In this document: positions 37,557 to 46,263 of the stretch, one piece after another
Layout: each line of letters opens with the position of its first letter
How positions within the stretch are numbered: position 1 is the first letter of the stretch
Assembly (NCBI GenBank): GCA_021324455.1
Contig: JAJPJA010000059.1
Span: forward strand, 1-64,000
Origin: Pseudomonadota bacterium
GTDB taxonomy: Bacteria; Desulfobacterota; Binatia; Binatales; Binataceae
Direction: 5' to 3'
Length of the DNA: 64,000 bases
Notes under the pieces: model-generated
Told to the model about the DNA's origin: nothing
The model's database searches: none
The model's input: the letters and a program-made list of their open reading frames with translations, nothing else
Made by a program: the position numbers and the translations under genes

Positions 37557-38663
37557 TCATTGGATGCGGTACAGGCGGGCGGCGTTGTCGTGGGCCATCT
37601 TGCGGCGCTCGTCCTCCGGCACTCCCGCCATCGTATCGTCGATGTAGCGCAGGGAATGCGGCCAGGTGGTATCGGTGTGCGGATAATCCGACGACCACAT
37701 CAGGTTATCCACGCCGATCACGTCGCGCAGGCGCATCCCGATCTTGTCCTCGATGAAGGTCGCGTAGCATTGGCGATGGAAGTATACGCTGGGCGGATGC
37801 GGCAGTTGGAGCCGGGTCCAGTACTTGTGGCGCTGGTAGATGCGGTCGGCGCGCTCCAAAAAATATCCCAGCCATCCGATATTGCCTTCCACCGACACGA
37901 ACTTCAGCCGCGGAAACAGCTCCAGCACGCCGCCGAACATCACCGTGGTCAACGCCTCGAAGTTGCCCAGCGAATTCTTCATCACCAGCGCCGGCAGTGT
38001 GCCGCGCAGATGCGCCCCGGTATAGAACTGTTTGGCGCGCGGATCGCCCAGACCCAGGTGAATGTGCACGGGCAGCTCCAGATCCTGCGCCAGTCCCCAT
38101 AGCCGGTCGTAGCTGTTGCTGTTGAGCGGCTCGCCGCGCGGGAAGGTCGGCAGCAGCAGCCCGCGCAAGCCCAGTTTGGCGATGCGCCGGGTTTCGCGGA
38201 TGCTTTCCTCGAGGTCGTCGGTGGGGACCAGGCCGATACCGATCAGACGCTGCGGATTGACGCTGCAGAAATCGGCGAGAAAGTCGTTGTAGGCGCGGAT
38301 ACAGGCGAACTGCAGTTCAAGATCGTCGATCGCGAATACCCAAAAGCCGCTGTTTGGATACAGCACCTGCGCCTGCACGGCGTCGGTATCCATATCCTTG
38401 AGCCGTTCGTGCGGGTCGTACGAACCGGGACGGATGGTTTCGAAGGTCTCACCCTCCAGCTTGTACTCCTCGAATTTCCTGCCCGCCTGCACCTGCAAGC
38501 CCATCTTGGTGACGACCTTGCCGTCGACGGTCCAGGCGTCGCCGCCGCCCACGCGTTCCACCCTGGGCGCGCGGCCGCGCAATTTGGCCGGCACGCGCGA
38601 TTGCCAGGTGTCGCGCGGTTCTTCCACGTGGTCATCGGCGGAAATAATTCTGAAGCTGCTCAT
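37557..38663 (-). CDS. Family-2 amidohydrolase (first of three)
   Basis: 368 residues of the metal-dependent amidohydrolase-2 family (ACMSD / resorcylate decarboxylase-like), whose members decarboxylate or hydrolyse cyclic substrates. It starts MSSFRIISADDHVEEP, with Asp-Asp-His in place of the usual D-x-H metal site. Other landmarks are DPHERLKDMDTDAVQAQVLYP, RAYNDFLADFCSVNPQRLIGIG, LPVHIHLGLGDP for the second metal His and LMWSSDYPHTDTTWPHS, the family's C-terminal SDyPH motif. It is encoded beside a DUF35/thiolase pair and is about 45% of the length-matched landmarks identical by eye to the paralogue at 42190; an exact value needs alignment. Substrate unknown. Confidence 0.85.
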   Translation of the reverse strand: MSSFRIISADDHVEEPRDTWQSRVPAKLRGRAPRVERVGGGDAWTVDGKVVTKMGLQVQAGRKFEEYKLEGETFETIRPGSYDPHERLKDMDTDAVQAQVLYPNSGFWVFAIDDLELQFACIRAYNDFLADFCSVNPQRLIGIGLVPTDDLEESIRETRRIAKLGLRGLLLPTFPRGEPLNSNSYDRLWGLAQDLELPVHIHLGLGDPRAKQFYTGAHLRGTLPALVMKNSLGNFEALTTVMFGGVLELFPRLKFVSVEGNIGWLGYFLERADRIYQRHKYWTRLQLPHPPSVYFHRQCYATFIEDKIGMRLRDVIGVDNLMWSSDYPHTDTTWPHSLRYIDDTMAGVPEDERRKMAHDNAARLYRIQ

Positions 38664-38690
38664 GGTATTGTCCCGATTCGATCTGATTCG

Positions 38691-39137
38691 TCACACCAAG
38701 CGCCATTGCACCAGGGTGAAGCCTTGGTCCGGATGATCCTCGAAGACGGCCTGGACTTCGGCGTCGAACGGCGCGTCCTGCATCGGATCGCCGAGCAGGT
38801 TGCCGACCATGCGCACGCCGCCGGCGTCGGGCAGTTCGACCACGGCGACGATGTACGGGCAAGCTTCCTTCAGCGCCGGATGCACCGCGTTCCAGATCCG
38901 GATCCAGCTATAGAGGCGGCCGCGGCCCGAGACTTTGTGCCATCCGAGGTCCGGCGACTGGCATTTATGGCAGATCAGCTCGGGCGCGAACTGGAAGGTA
39001 TGGCATCGGTTGCATCGCTGGACGGTCAGTTCATGGCGCTTGAGGCCGTCATAAAAGCCCTTGTCCATGCCGTCGGGGGTGGGCAGGGGGATTGCCAGTC
39101 CGGGCGGGAGATAGGATTTCGTCGTGGTTTGGGGCAT
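38691..39137 (-). CDS. DUF35 OB-fold / zinc-ribbon protein, acyl-CoA-binding partner of the thiolase
   Basis: 148 residues. An N-terminal helix (MDKGFYDGLKRHEL) is followed by a rubredoxin-like zinc ribbon with Cys42, Cys45, Cys56 and Cys59, then an OB fold (GRGRLYSWIRIW, PYIVAVVELP, VRMVGNLL, VQAVFED). DUF35 proteins pair with thiolase-like proteins; in steroid side-chain degradation the DUF35 domain of ChsH2 binds the Ltp2 aldolase. The thiolase gene lies 13 bp upstream on the same strand, which matches that pairing. Here DUF35 is a stand-alone protein and is not fused to a hydratase. Confidence 0.87.
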   Translation of the reverse strand: MPQTTTKSYLPPGLAIPLPTPDGMDKGFYDGLKRHELTVQRCNRCHTFQFAPELICHKCQSPDLGWHKVSGRGRLYSWIRIWNAVHPALKEACPYIVAVVELPDAGGVRMVGNLLGDPMQDAPFDAEVQAVFEDHPDQGFTLVQWRLV

Positions 39138-39150
39138 GCGATTGTTCCTC

Positions 39151-40344
39151 TCAGCTATGCACCAACAAATTGCTGACGCCGCGGGGGACCAGCGGGCCGG
39201 ATACCACCAGGGCGATTTTCGCCTCCGGCACCTGCGCGGTCGAAGTGCCGCGCACCTGGCGCACTGCTTCGTTCACCAGTTCCATCCCGTGCACGTAGCA
39301 TTCGGCCAAATTGCCGCCGCTGGTGTTGATCGGCAACCGCCCCGCGGGCGCGGTCAGGTTTTCGAAGGTGCAGAACTCGTTGACTTCGTCGGGATGGCAG
39401 AAGCCGTGCTCGACGATACACATCAGCGGACCGCCGCTGAAATGTTCATAGAACTGCGCCACATCGACGTCGCTGGGCGCGATTCCCGCCATCTGATACA
39501 GCCGCGGCGCGACAGTCTTGTAGTTGGCCGATGGATAATCGACCGAGTTCTCGGCCGCAACGTCGGTGCGGTAGCCGGAGCCCTGCGCCGCCGCCATGAT
39601 ATAGGCCGGCTTATGCTTCAGGTCGCGGGCGCGTTCGGCGCTGGTCAGAATCACCGCAGCGGCGCCGTCATTCTCCATGCAGCAGTCGAACAGATGGAAC
39701 GGCTCCGCGATCCATCGCGAGTTGTCATAGGCCTGGCGCGTCAGCGGACGTCCATACATGATGGCGCGCGGGTTGGATTGCGCATGGTGGTACGACGCCA
39801 TCGCGATGGCCGCCAGCGCGTCCTGCCTGACCTTGTGCTCGTACATAAAGCGGCGCGTGCGCAGCGCAATCCAATGCGCGGGGGCCAGCAATCCGTACGG
39901 GGCGGAATAGGCCGACAGGTTGGAGTATCCGGGCGCGGCGCCGGCAATCGTCGCAATCGGCGCGCCCTGGCCGAAACGTCCGTACTGTCCCTGGGCCAGC
40001 GCGCGGAACACCACGACGTAGTTGGCATAGCCGGCCGCGATTGCCGCCGCCGCGTTGCCCACCGCCGCCGCGACCCCGCCTCCGCCGCCCCCCCATACCA
40101 TCATCGAGAGCCGCACTTCGGGCAGGTCGAGCGCCGCGGCGATGCGGGTCGCCTCGTTGCGGTCGTTGGAATAGGAAGAGAAGCCGTCGATGTCCTTGAC
40201 GCTGATACCGGCGTCTTCGGCCGCTTTGGTGATCGCTTCGCAGGCGAGCAGAAATTCCGGCACTGGCGCCTGGCCGCGTTTGTAGTATTTGGTTTCGCCG
40301 ATTCCGACGATCGCGGTTTTGTCCCTGACGTTGTATTCGCTCAT
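39151..40344 (-). CDS. SCP2-type thiolase, Ltp2-like retro-aldolase candidate
   Basis: 397 residues of the SCP2/lipid-transfer thiolase branch. It opens VRDKTAIVGIGETKYYKRG and has a Gly-rich MVWGGGGGGVAAAV where true thiolases place the nucleophilic Cys, so that residue is missing. Further landmarks are RRFMYEHKV, ENDGAAAVILTSAERA, YEHFSGGPLMCIVEHGFC and a C-terminal NTSGGNLAECYVHGMELVNEAVRQVRG (shortened: NTSGGNLAE, HGMELVNEAVRQ) typical of Ltp2-like proteins. These act as retro-aldolases on beta-hydroxyacyl-CoAs together with a DUF35 partner, which is encoded 13 bp downstream. It is probably a C-C-cleaving step of the surrounding catabolic genes. Confidence 0.85.
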   Translation of the reverse strand: MSEYNVRDKTAIVGIGETKYYKRGQAPVPEFLLACEAITKAAEDAGISVKDIDGFSSYSNDRNEATRIAAALDLPEVRLSMMVWGGGGGGVAAAVGNAAAAIAAGYANYVVVFRALAQGQYGRFGQGAPIATIAGAAPGYSNLSAYSAPYGLLAPAHWIALRTRRFMYEHKVRQDALAAIAMASYHHAQSNPRAIMYGRPLTRQAYDNSRWIAEPFHLFDCCMENDGAAAVILTSAERARDLKHKPAYIMAAAQGSGYRTDVAAENSVDYPSANYKTVAPRLYQMAGIAPSDVDVAQFYEHFSGGPLMCIVEHGFCHPDEVNEFCTFENLTAPAGRLPINTSGGNLAECYVHGMELVNEAVRQVRGTSTAQVPEAKIALVVSGPLVPRGVSNLLVHS

Positions 40345-40756
40345 CGCCGCATCCTTTTCGCGAAGTCAACCCCTGACTCCGGCGCTGATTCACGCTATTG
40401 GGAGTATCGCTTCAAAGCGGGACAAGTCCAGCCCCGGGGGGATGTCGCTCGTCGCGGCGCGACTCGGGAGGACAGGATCCTGACGCGCCGCCCGATAATC
40501 GCGCAGCGCCAGCGCGCCGGCGTTCCGCCGGCGCCACCCCTGCGCGTCATTGCGACCGGCAGCCAAGCCGGCGGCGTCGGCGAGGGACGCGGCGGTATCT
40601 CGAGCGCGGCCGCCGAATTCCTCACCTCCGGCCAGCTCGCTCATCCGGCCTGGGTTTTCCGCTCGGCGGACTCCGCTTCGGAATGGACCGTGAAAAGAGC
40701 GCGCCGCGGGCAAATGAAGATCCCAACCGCCGGGGACCGGCTCGTGCGCTTCCCGG
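40345..40756. other. Intergenic region with strong hairpins, no gene seen
   Basis: 412 bp between two minus-strand genes. Open frames here have no protein character. It is GC-rich and contains a perfect 9-bp hairpin (40514-40534) and longer complementary arms around GCGGCGCG / CGCGCCGC near 40455-40491, with CAGGATCCTG between them. It probably combines the end of the amidohydrolase transcript with the promoter of the thiolase/DUF35 pair. Confidence 0.5.
40514..40534. terminator. Strong GC hairpin, possible transcription end
   Basis: GCGCCGGCG-TTC-CGCCGGCGC, a perfect 9-bp stem with a 3-base loop. It lies 223 bp past the stop of the amidohydrolase at 40757. No T-tract follows on either strand, so it is not a classical intrinsic terminator. 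Confidence 0.35.
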
Positions 40757-42184
40757 CTAGTGCTGCGAAAGCACCTCGTTCACCTGCTTCTCCACCGCGG
40801 TGCCCTTGAAAAAATCGCGATCCAGATGGCTCCAGAAGCGGGCCGGGTTGGAAAAGGTGAACTGCTTGAGCTGCTCTTCGGTCAGCACTTTGCGCTCGAC
40901 CAGTTCCCATGCCTCTTCAATGACTTCGGTCATCTCCAGCACGTCGAAATGGCCGATATCCGATCCGAGCAGGATGTTGAGCCGCGCGCCGAAGGCGTTG
41001 GCGTTGGTGTTGAACGCCATCGCGTTGAGCGGGTCTTCCGATTCGCATCCGAAATAGAGGTTGTCCACGAACAGCGCGCGCAGGTCCTCGCCCCGTTGGA
41101 TTTTGCAGCGCCAGAAATCGTCCATGTCTTCCAGTTCGGGGGCGACGCCGGCGGTCTCGGCCTTGCGGTCCCATCCCTGGTTCTTCATCAGGTCTTTCAT
41201 CATCCGGCCGCCATGCTGCGAAATCAGCGACACCAGATACTCGCGATCGAGGTTGGCGGGATCGAAGTTCTCCAGCGCTTTGGGATTGCGAATATTCCAA
41301 TGGCGCACGAGGTCGTTGTAGAGGTTGCACGCCCACGCCGCGCCGCCTTCCATGAAGGCGAACTTCAATTTGGGAAAACGCAGCGTCACCCCGCCCAAAA
41401 ACATCGCCTTGCACATCGCCTCGCATCCGGCGGCGAAATGGCCCACGTGATTGTAGACGAAGTTGCTGCGCTGGGTGCGATAGCCGAAATTCAGCGTCGA
41501 GGTATGGAAGGTCGGAACGATCTTCAACTCCTCGCACTTCGCCCATACCGGGTCGTAGTCGTAGTCGCTGTCCAGCGCGAGCGCGTCCCAGTAGCGTGCG
41601 CCGTTGCCGCCGGGGCTGGGACGGCTGATCAATCCGGCGAACACCACGGCCTTGATACCCAAAGATTTGGCGAACTCCAGTTCTTCGATCGCTTCTTTGG
41701 GCGTGTGATTGGGAATCACGCCGGCCGGCGTCAGGCGATCTTCGTAGCCGCGAAAGATGTCGGCGGCGTAGCGGTTGAGCGCGCGGCATCCGCCGCGCCT
41801 GACTTCCTCGTCCTCCAGATAGGGACCGATGGTCAGGGTCGGAGCGGTGGGATAGAGCACGGCGAAATCCAAACCGAGGTCGCCCATGCGGTCATGCAGC
41901 AGCCTGGGCAGCATCACGGTGGCCCGATCCAACGTGTTCCGGGTCGGCACCGGCCACCATCCGGCGACGGGCAGCCGCTGTTCGCGGCGCTGGCGGGTAT
42001 TGAGTTTGGGGTCGCCGAAGTACGACGCCACCGCGGCCCAGTAGCGATCGGCTCCGGCGGCGCCGATTTCCTGCCTTAGGTATTCGGTCAGCGCCGGCAG
42101 GTATTCGATCCAATGCCCGTCGGAGTCGATCACCGGATGGGACAGGCGCGCATGCGCTTTGGCCGACCTGGTCAGTTCCGCCAT
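40757..42184 (-). CDS. Family-2 amidohydrolase (second of three, long form)
   Basis: 475 residues, longer than its two neighbours. SHPVIDSDGHWIEYLPAL holds the first metal site (D-x-H in DSDGHW). It continues with LDFAVLYPTAPTL, ALNRYAADIFRGYEDRLTPAGVIP, IVPTFHTSTLN and KLKFAFMEGGAAWACNLYND, and ends with LLGSDIGHFDVLEMTEV. The last block replaces the SDyPH motif with SDIGHFD, a family variant. I placed the start at ATG 42182-42184, with GAGG 10 bases upstream; 50 upstream codons overlap the next gene and are rejected. It is 5 bp after the third amidohydrolase on the same strand. Substrate unknown. Confidence 0.85.
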   Translation of the reverse strand: MAELTRSAKAHARLSHPVIDSDGHWIEYLPALTEYLRQEIGAAGADRYWAAVASYFGDPKLNTRQRREQRLPVAGWWPVPTRNTLDRATVMLPRLLHDRMGDLGLDFAVLYPTAPTLTIGPYLEDEEVRRGGCRALNRYAADIFRGYEDRLTPAGVIPNHTPKEAIEELEFAKSLGIKAVVFAGLISRPSPGGNGARYWDALALDSDYDYDPVWAKCEELKIVPTFHTSTLNFGYRTQRSNFVYNHVGHFAAGCEAMCKAMFLGGVTLRFPKLKFAFMEGGAAWACNLYNDLVRHWNIRNPKALENFDPANLDREYLVSLISQHGGRMMKDLMKNQGWDRKAETAGVAPELEDMDDFWRCKIQRGEDLRALFVDNLYFGCESEDPLNAMAFNTNANAFGARLNILLGSDIGHFDVLEMTEVIEEAWELVERKVLTEEQLKQFTFSNPARFWSHLDRDFFKGTAVEKQVNEVLSQH

Positions 42185-42189
42185 GGGCT

Positions 42190-43323
42190 TCAAACCTCCA
42201 TGTGATAGACGCGCCGCGCGTTTTCGAACACGATCCTGCTGGTCACCGCGTCGGGTATTTTCTCGAAGTCGCGCTCGATCACCTTGCGCGAGTGCGGCCA
42301 GGTGCAATCGGTATGGGGGAAATCGGAGGCCCACATGTAGTTATCCGCGCCGAAGAAATCGTGCGTCATCGGCCCGATCGGATCGTCCTGGAAGGTCGCC
42401 ATCATCTGGCGCCGGATGTAGAAGCTGGGCTTTTCCTTGAGCGGCTGGTCGGACAGCACGTTGAATTTCTCGAACGCATGGTCGATCCGGTACATGTAAT
42501 GCGGGATCCAGCCGGTGTCGTTTTCGGCTGAAATCAGCGTCAGCCGCGCAAAACGCTCCAGCACGCCGCCGAAAATGATGTCGGTAAAGGAGCGCTGGAT
42601 TTCATGAATCAGGTTGGAGTAGTTGCCGGTCATGAAGGGGCCGCGCTTGCCGGTTTCAGGATCGACCAGCGGCGCCTTATCGCCGCTGCGCGACCGTTTG
42701 CTGGTGCCCACATGCAGCGACAGCGGCATGCCCAGATCCTGGGCCGCGCTCCACAGCGGATCCCACACCCGCATCCAGTACGGCCGCTCGGGCGGCGGCG
42801 CGCCCCAAATCTGGGCGCCGCGCAGCCCGATTTTGGCGCATCGCTGCAGCTCCTTGATGCCTTCGCCGATGTCCTCCAGCGAGACCAGTCCGATTCCATA
42901 GAAGCGGCGCGGGTTATGCGAGCAGAACTCCGCCAGCCAGTCGTTGTAGGCCTTGAAGCAGGCGCGCTGCAGTTCGGCATCGGGCAGGCTGAACAGCGGC
43001 ATCCCGTAGGTGGTGTAAAGCACCTCGGCGGCAACCCCGTCGGTATCCTGATCCTTGATGCGCTCGACCGGATCCCAGCCGCCCGCAGGCGCCGTCTCGT
43101 AGCCTTTTTTGAAGTGATCTTTCAATTCCTGGCCGCTGCGCCCGGCGCCGAAGCCCAGCGAAACGGGAGCCGGCCGCAGTCCCGGTGCGACAAAGTAGGT
43201 GCCCTTCTGGTTCTGTTCGACGTGGGGCGCCACGTCCTTGAACTTGCGGTCCAGGCGCGAGGTCCACAAATCGGGCGGCTCGATCATATGCGAGTCCGCT
43301 GAAATAATCCGCGACGGCAGCAT
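42190..43323 (-). CDS. Family-2 amidohydrolase (third of three)
   Basis: 377 residues from the ATG at 43321-43323, preceded by AGGAGG at 7 bases. It opens MLPSRIISADSHMIEPPDLW with the DSH metal pair, then DPVERIKDQDTDGVAAEVLYTTYG, KAYNDWLAEFCSHNPRRFYGIGLV, MPLSLHVGTS and YMWASDFPHTDCTWPHS. The order and spacing of these blocks are the same as in the protein at 37557, so the two look like paralogues arranged around the thiolase/DUF35 pair. It is translated just ahead of the long amidohydrolase (5-bp gap). These proteins are probably hydrolases or decarboxylases of ring-cleavage intermediates. Confidence 0.87.
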   Translation of the reverse strand: MLPSRIISADSHMIEPPDLWTSRLDRKFKDVAPHVEQNQKGTYFVAPGLRPAPVSLGFGAGRSGQELKDHFKKGYETAPAGGWDPVERIKDQDTDGVAAEVLYTTYGMPLFSLPDAELQRACFKAYNDWLAEFCSHNPRRFYGIGLVSLEDIGEGIKELQRCAKIGLRGAQIWGAPPPERPYWMRVWDPLWSAAQDLGMPLSLHVGTSKRSRSGDKAPLVDPETGKRGPFMTGNYSNLIHEIQRSFTDIIFGGVLERFARLTLISAENDTGWIPHYMYRIDHAFEKFNVLSDQPLKEKPSFYIRRQMMATFQDDPIGPMTHDFFGADNYMWASDFPHTDCTWPHSRKVIERDFEKIPDAVTSRIVFENARRVYHMEV

Positions 43324-43416
43324 TGTCCTACCTCCTGGGAAATGATGGAACGGTCGCTCAGCTTCACTAAAGCGCTGTACGCCGGCCAATGCAATCCTCG
43401 CGCGGCTGGATTTCGA

Positions 43417-44358
43417 TCATTTCATCGCGACCGGGTTGATCGGACTGCCCACGCCGCCGCTGAAGGGCAGCGGCGGCGCGACGAAGAAGCAGGTGTAGCG
43501 CCCGTCGCGGCGGCAATCCTCCGCCAGCGCCTCGAAATTGAAAATCTCGCCGATGGTCAGGCCGAGGTCGCGGATGGCGATGCGATGAAACGGCGTGGTT
43601 TCGTCGCGCAACTCCGAGGGCATCACTTCCGCGGTGACGTTATCCACCGCCACGCACGAGACCTCGTGGTCGTAGATCCATTCCACGGTCCTGTAAGACA
43701 GGCCGGGACAGGCCTTCCAGTAATCGGCGCGCTGATCCGGATGCCGGTACCAATGCGGGACCCATCCGGTGCGGATCAGGAGGGCGTCGCCGCTTTTGGG
43801 CGCGACTTTTTGCGCCGCCAGGCATCCGTCGATATCGGCCGGGCTGACCGCGTAGCCGGGCGGCAGATATCCGTTGTCAGCCTTTTTGTAGGAAACTACA
43901 TCAATTAGTACGCCGCGCGTGATCAGCGTCTGCGACAGCGCCGAGATCGCGTTGCGGGCGGCGCCGCCGTGCGCGGTGACCTGGCTTATCGGTACGCCGT
44001 TGTAAAACATCCCGTCGTAGCCGGCATGGGCCAGCCCGTCCCATTGCGTGGCGATCTGCAGCGGCATCGTCACGATGTCCTCGTTCCACACCACCGAACT
44101 CTTGATCGGCATCCCCCACGCGTCCCCGCCCGCATTCACCATCGCGAAAAAATGCAGATACGGGGTGCGCGCCGGATGCACCGGGCTGCCGCGCTCGAAC
44201 GCTACCGCAAGGCTGAACACCTTGCCCTCGCGCGCCTCGCGGGCGGCGTTGGCGATCACTTCGCGGGTGATGAAATTGGCGGTGCCAATCTGGTCGTCCT
44301 TGCCCCAGCGGCCCCAGTTGGAGAGCTGCCGAATGCCCCAGTGTTCGGGATAAGCCAT
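43417..44358 (-). CDS. Cyclase-family metal-dependent hydrolase (kynurenine formamidase-like fold)
   Basis: 313 residues of the cyclase/PF04199 type. Landmarks are MAYPEHWGIRQLSNWGRWGKDDQIGTANF, VFSLAVAFERGSPVHPAR, the central IATQWDGLAHAGYDGMFYNG (family TH.D...H), TRGVLIDVV and SGDALLIRTGWVPHWYR. Members hydrolyse amides, lactones or cyclic ketones using Zn or Mn. I placed the start at the ATG 44356-44358; an upstream ATG at 44439 would overlap the divergent MFS gene region. It is 93 bp upstream of the third amidohydrolase and likely in the same catabolic unit. Confidence 0.83.
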   Translation of the reverse strand: MAYPEHWGIRQLSNWGRWGKDDQIGTANFITREVIANAAREAREGKVFSLAVAFERGSPVHPARTPYLHFFAMVNAGGDAWGMPIKSSVVWNEDIVTMPLQIATQWDGLAHAGYDGMFYNGVPISQVTAHGGAARNAISALSQTLITRGVLIDVVSYKKADNGYLPPGYAVSPADIDGCLAAQKVAPKSGDALLIRTGWVPHWYRHPDQRADYWKACPGLSYRTVEWIYDHEVSCVAVDNVTAEVMPSELRDETTPFHRIAIRDLGLTIGEIFNFEALAEDCRRDGRYTCFFVAPPLPFSGGVGSPINPVAMK

Positions 44359-44552
44359 GGTCTGCCTCGTCGGAAAATGTCCGGCACGTCTGCCGGGCGG
44401 TAAATGGCGGATATTCTCCGCTGCCGGAATTGTCAACATTAAAAGCGGTGGCGGCGCCCGGGCGCGCTGGGCACAATATTCGGCATGGAATCGAATTTCA
44501 CATCGTCCCGGTTCATCGCTGCCGGCCCGTGCGCCGCGCGGGGAGCCGCCGG

Positions 44553-46247
44553 GTGAGCGGTTTCGTCGCCTACGGCGGCGCGCGTCCGGTCAGGCAGCCG
44601 CCGCCCGCGCCGGGCCCCGGATCGGTCTGGAGCACGCTCAAGCATCGTGTGTTCTTCTGGCTGACGCTGGCGGCGCTGGTGTCCAATATCGGCACCTGGA
44701 TGCAGAACGTCGGGGCGGCATGGCTGATGACCTCGCTGTCCAGCTCGCCCCTGATGGTCGCGCTGATCCAGACTTCGGCCAGTCTGCCGATTCTGCTGCT
44801 GGCGCTGCCGGCCGGAGCGCTGGCCGACATCGTGGACCGCCGGCGTCTGCTGATTTTCTCCCAGGGCTGGATGCTCATCGCGGCGGGCCTGCTGGGCGCG
44901 CTTACGATTATGCATGCGACGACCCCGTGGTCGCTGCTCGGCTTGAGCCTCGCGCTGGGAATCGGCTCAGCGATGAACGCGCCGGCCTGGCAGGCAATCG
45001 TGCCCGAACTGGTGCCGCGCGAGGAACTTACCGCGGCCGTATCGATCAACGGTATCGGCTTCAATTTGGCGCGCGCGGTGGGGCCGGCGCTCGGCGGACT
45101 GGTCGTCGCATGGCAGGGCGCCGGGGCGGCCTTCATCCTCAACGCGGCTTCGTTCCTGGCCGTGATGGCGGTGCTGTTCGAATGGAAGCGGCCGCATTCG
45201 GCCAATGTGCTGCCGGCCGAGCGCGTGATGGGAGCGATTCGGGCCGGCGTGCGCTACACGCGCTACGCGCCGGCACTGGACGCGGTCCTGATCCGCACCG
45301 CGGCCTTTATCCTGGGCGCCAGCGCGATCTGGGCGGTGTTGCCAATTCTGGCGCGATGGGAACTGAAGCTGGACGCGGCCGGATACGGCGCCCTGCTCGC
45401 AAGCTTCGGCGCGGGCGCGATGGTCTCCGGCGCGCTGCTGCCCGCTCTGAGCCGGCGATGGTCGCGCGACGCAATCGGCGGCGCGGCCCAAATCGGTTTC
45501 GCTTTGACCCTGGTGGGACTGGCGCTGACCCGGAACAAGCCGGCGGTGTTCGCGCTGATGGCGTTGGCGGGCGCCGCCTGGACCGTTACCATGACCGTGT
45601 TCAACGTCGCCGCGCAGTTGTCGGTGCCGGCCTGGGTGCAGGGCCGGGCGCTGGCGGTCTATCAGGTCGTGCTGCAGGGCGGGATGGCCGGGGCAAGCGT
45701 GCTCTGGGGATGGGTCGCGGAGCAGCAAAACGTCCGCGTCGCGATTGGCTGCGCGGCGGCGGCGGTAATTGCCGGAATGCTGAGTATGGTCCGGTTCAAG
45801 CTGGCCGGCGACGAGGAACTCGATCTGAACCAGTTCGCCCGTCCGCTGCCCAAAAGCCTGCACCACATCGATCCCGAGGCAGGTCCGGTGCTGGTTACGA
45901 TCGAGTACCGGATCGATCCGGCGCGGGCGCGCGAATTCACCGATGCGATGCGTCTGATGCGGCCGATCCGGCTGCGCGACGGCGCGGTCTTCTGGGGCCT
46001 GTTCTTCGATGCCGACCGGCCCGAGCGCTTCGTCGAATACTTTGCCGTCGAGTCATGGGCGGAACACATCCGCCAGCATCATCGCGGCGTCAGCTCCGAC
46101 CTCGCGGTGCAGCAAATGGTGCAATCCTATCAGGTCGGTGAGGCGCCGCCGGTGGTGACGCATCAGCTCTCGGCGCAAGCGGTGTATCGGCTCAACGGTA
46201 TCGGCGCCGGGGCGGACAGTTTCGAACCGCCGCGGCGCGCAAAATAA
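44553..46247 (+). CDS. MFS exporter with C-terminal monooxygenase-like tail (MFS_3 / EntS type)
   Basis: 564 residues from the GTG at 44553, preceded by GGGGAG at 7 bases. About 11-12 hydrophobic segments span residues 28-415, with MFS signs LPAGALADIVDRRRLL (loop 2-3) and GPALGGLVVAWQGAGAAFILNA. The ~120-residue tail after residue 440 is soluble: VLVTIEYRIDPARAREFTDAM, DGAVFWGLFFDADRPERFVEYF and WAEHIRQHH resemble the dimeric antibiotic-biosynthesis-monooxygenase fold. Long PF05977 transporters often carry such a tail. They export siderophores or small organics. It is divergent from the cyclase-family gene and convergent with the aldolase. Substrate unknown. Confidence 0.85.
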   Translation: MSGFVAYGGARPVRQPPPAPGPGSVWSTLKHRVFFWLTLAALVSNIGTWMQNVGAAWLMTSLSSSPLMVALIQTSASLPILLLALPAGALADIVDRRRLLIFSQGWMLIAAGLLGALTIMHATTPWSLLGLSLALGIGSAMNAPAWQAIVPELVPREELTAAVSINGIGFNLARAVGPALGGLVVAWQGAGAAFILNAASFLAVMAVLFEWKRPHSANVLPAERVMGAIRAGVRYTRYAPALDAVLIRTAAFILGASAIWAVLPILARWELKLDAAGYGALLASFGAGAMVSGALLPALSRRWSRDAIGGAAQIGFALTLVGLALTRNKPAVFALMALAGAAWTVTMTVFNVAAQLSVPAWVQGRALAVYQVVLQGGMAGASVLWGWVAEQQNVRVAIGCAAAAVIAGMLSMVRFKLAGDEELDLNQFARPLPKSLHHIDPEAGPVLVTIEYRIDPARAREFTDAMRLMRPIRLRDGAVFWGLFFDADRPERFVEYFAVESWAEHIRQHHRGVSSDLAVQQMVQSYQVGEAPPVVTHQLSAQAVYRLNGIGAGADSFEPPRRAK

Positions 46248-46263
46248 CCCGCCTTTATCCGCC

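Noticed and set aside
40390-40713. Minus-strand 107-residue frame in the spacer
   Set aside because: Composition is that of non-coding GC-rich DNA, no ribosome site, and it crosses strong hairpins.
39124-40809. Plus-strand 561-residue open frame
   Set aside because: It is antisense to the thiolase gene, which has clear family motifs. The antisense translation shows no domain and is a typical high-GC artefact.
44357-46141. Plus-strand 594-residue frame overlapping the MFS exporter
   Set aside because: Same strand, different frame from a transporter with clear membrane helices. The alternative product is Arg/Gly-rich and lacks helices.
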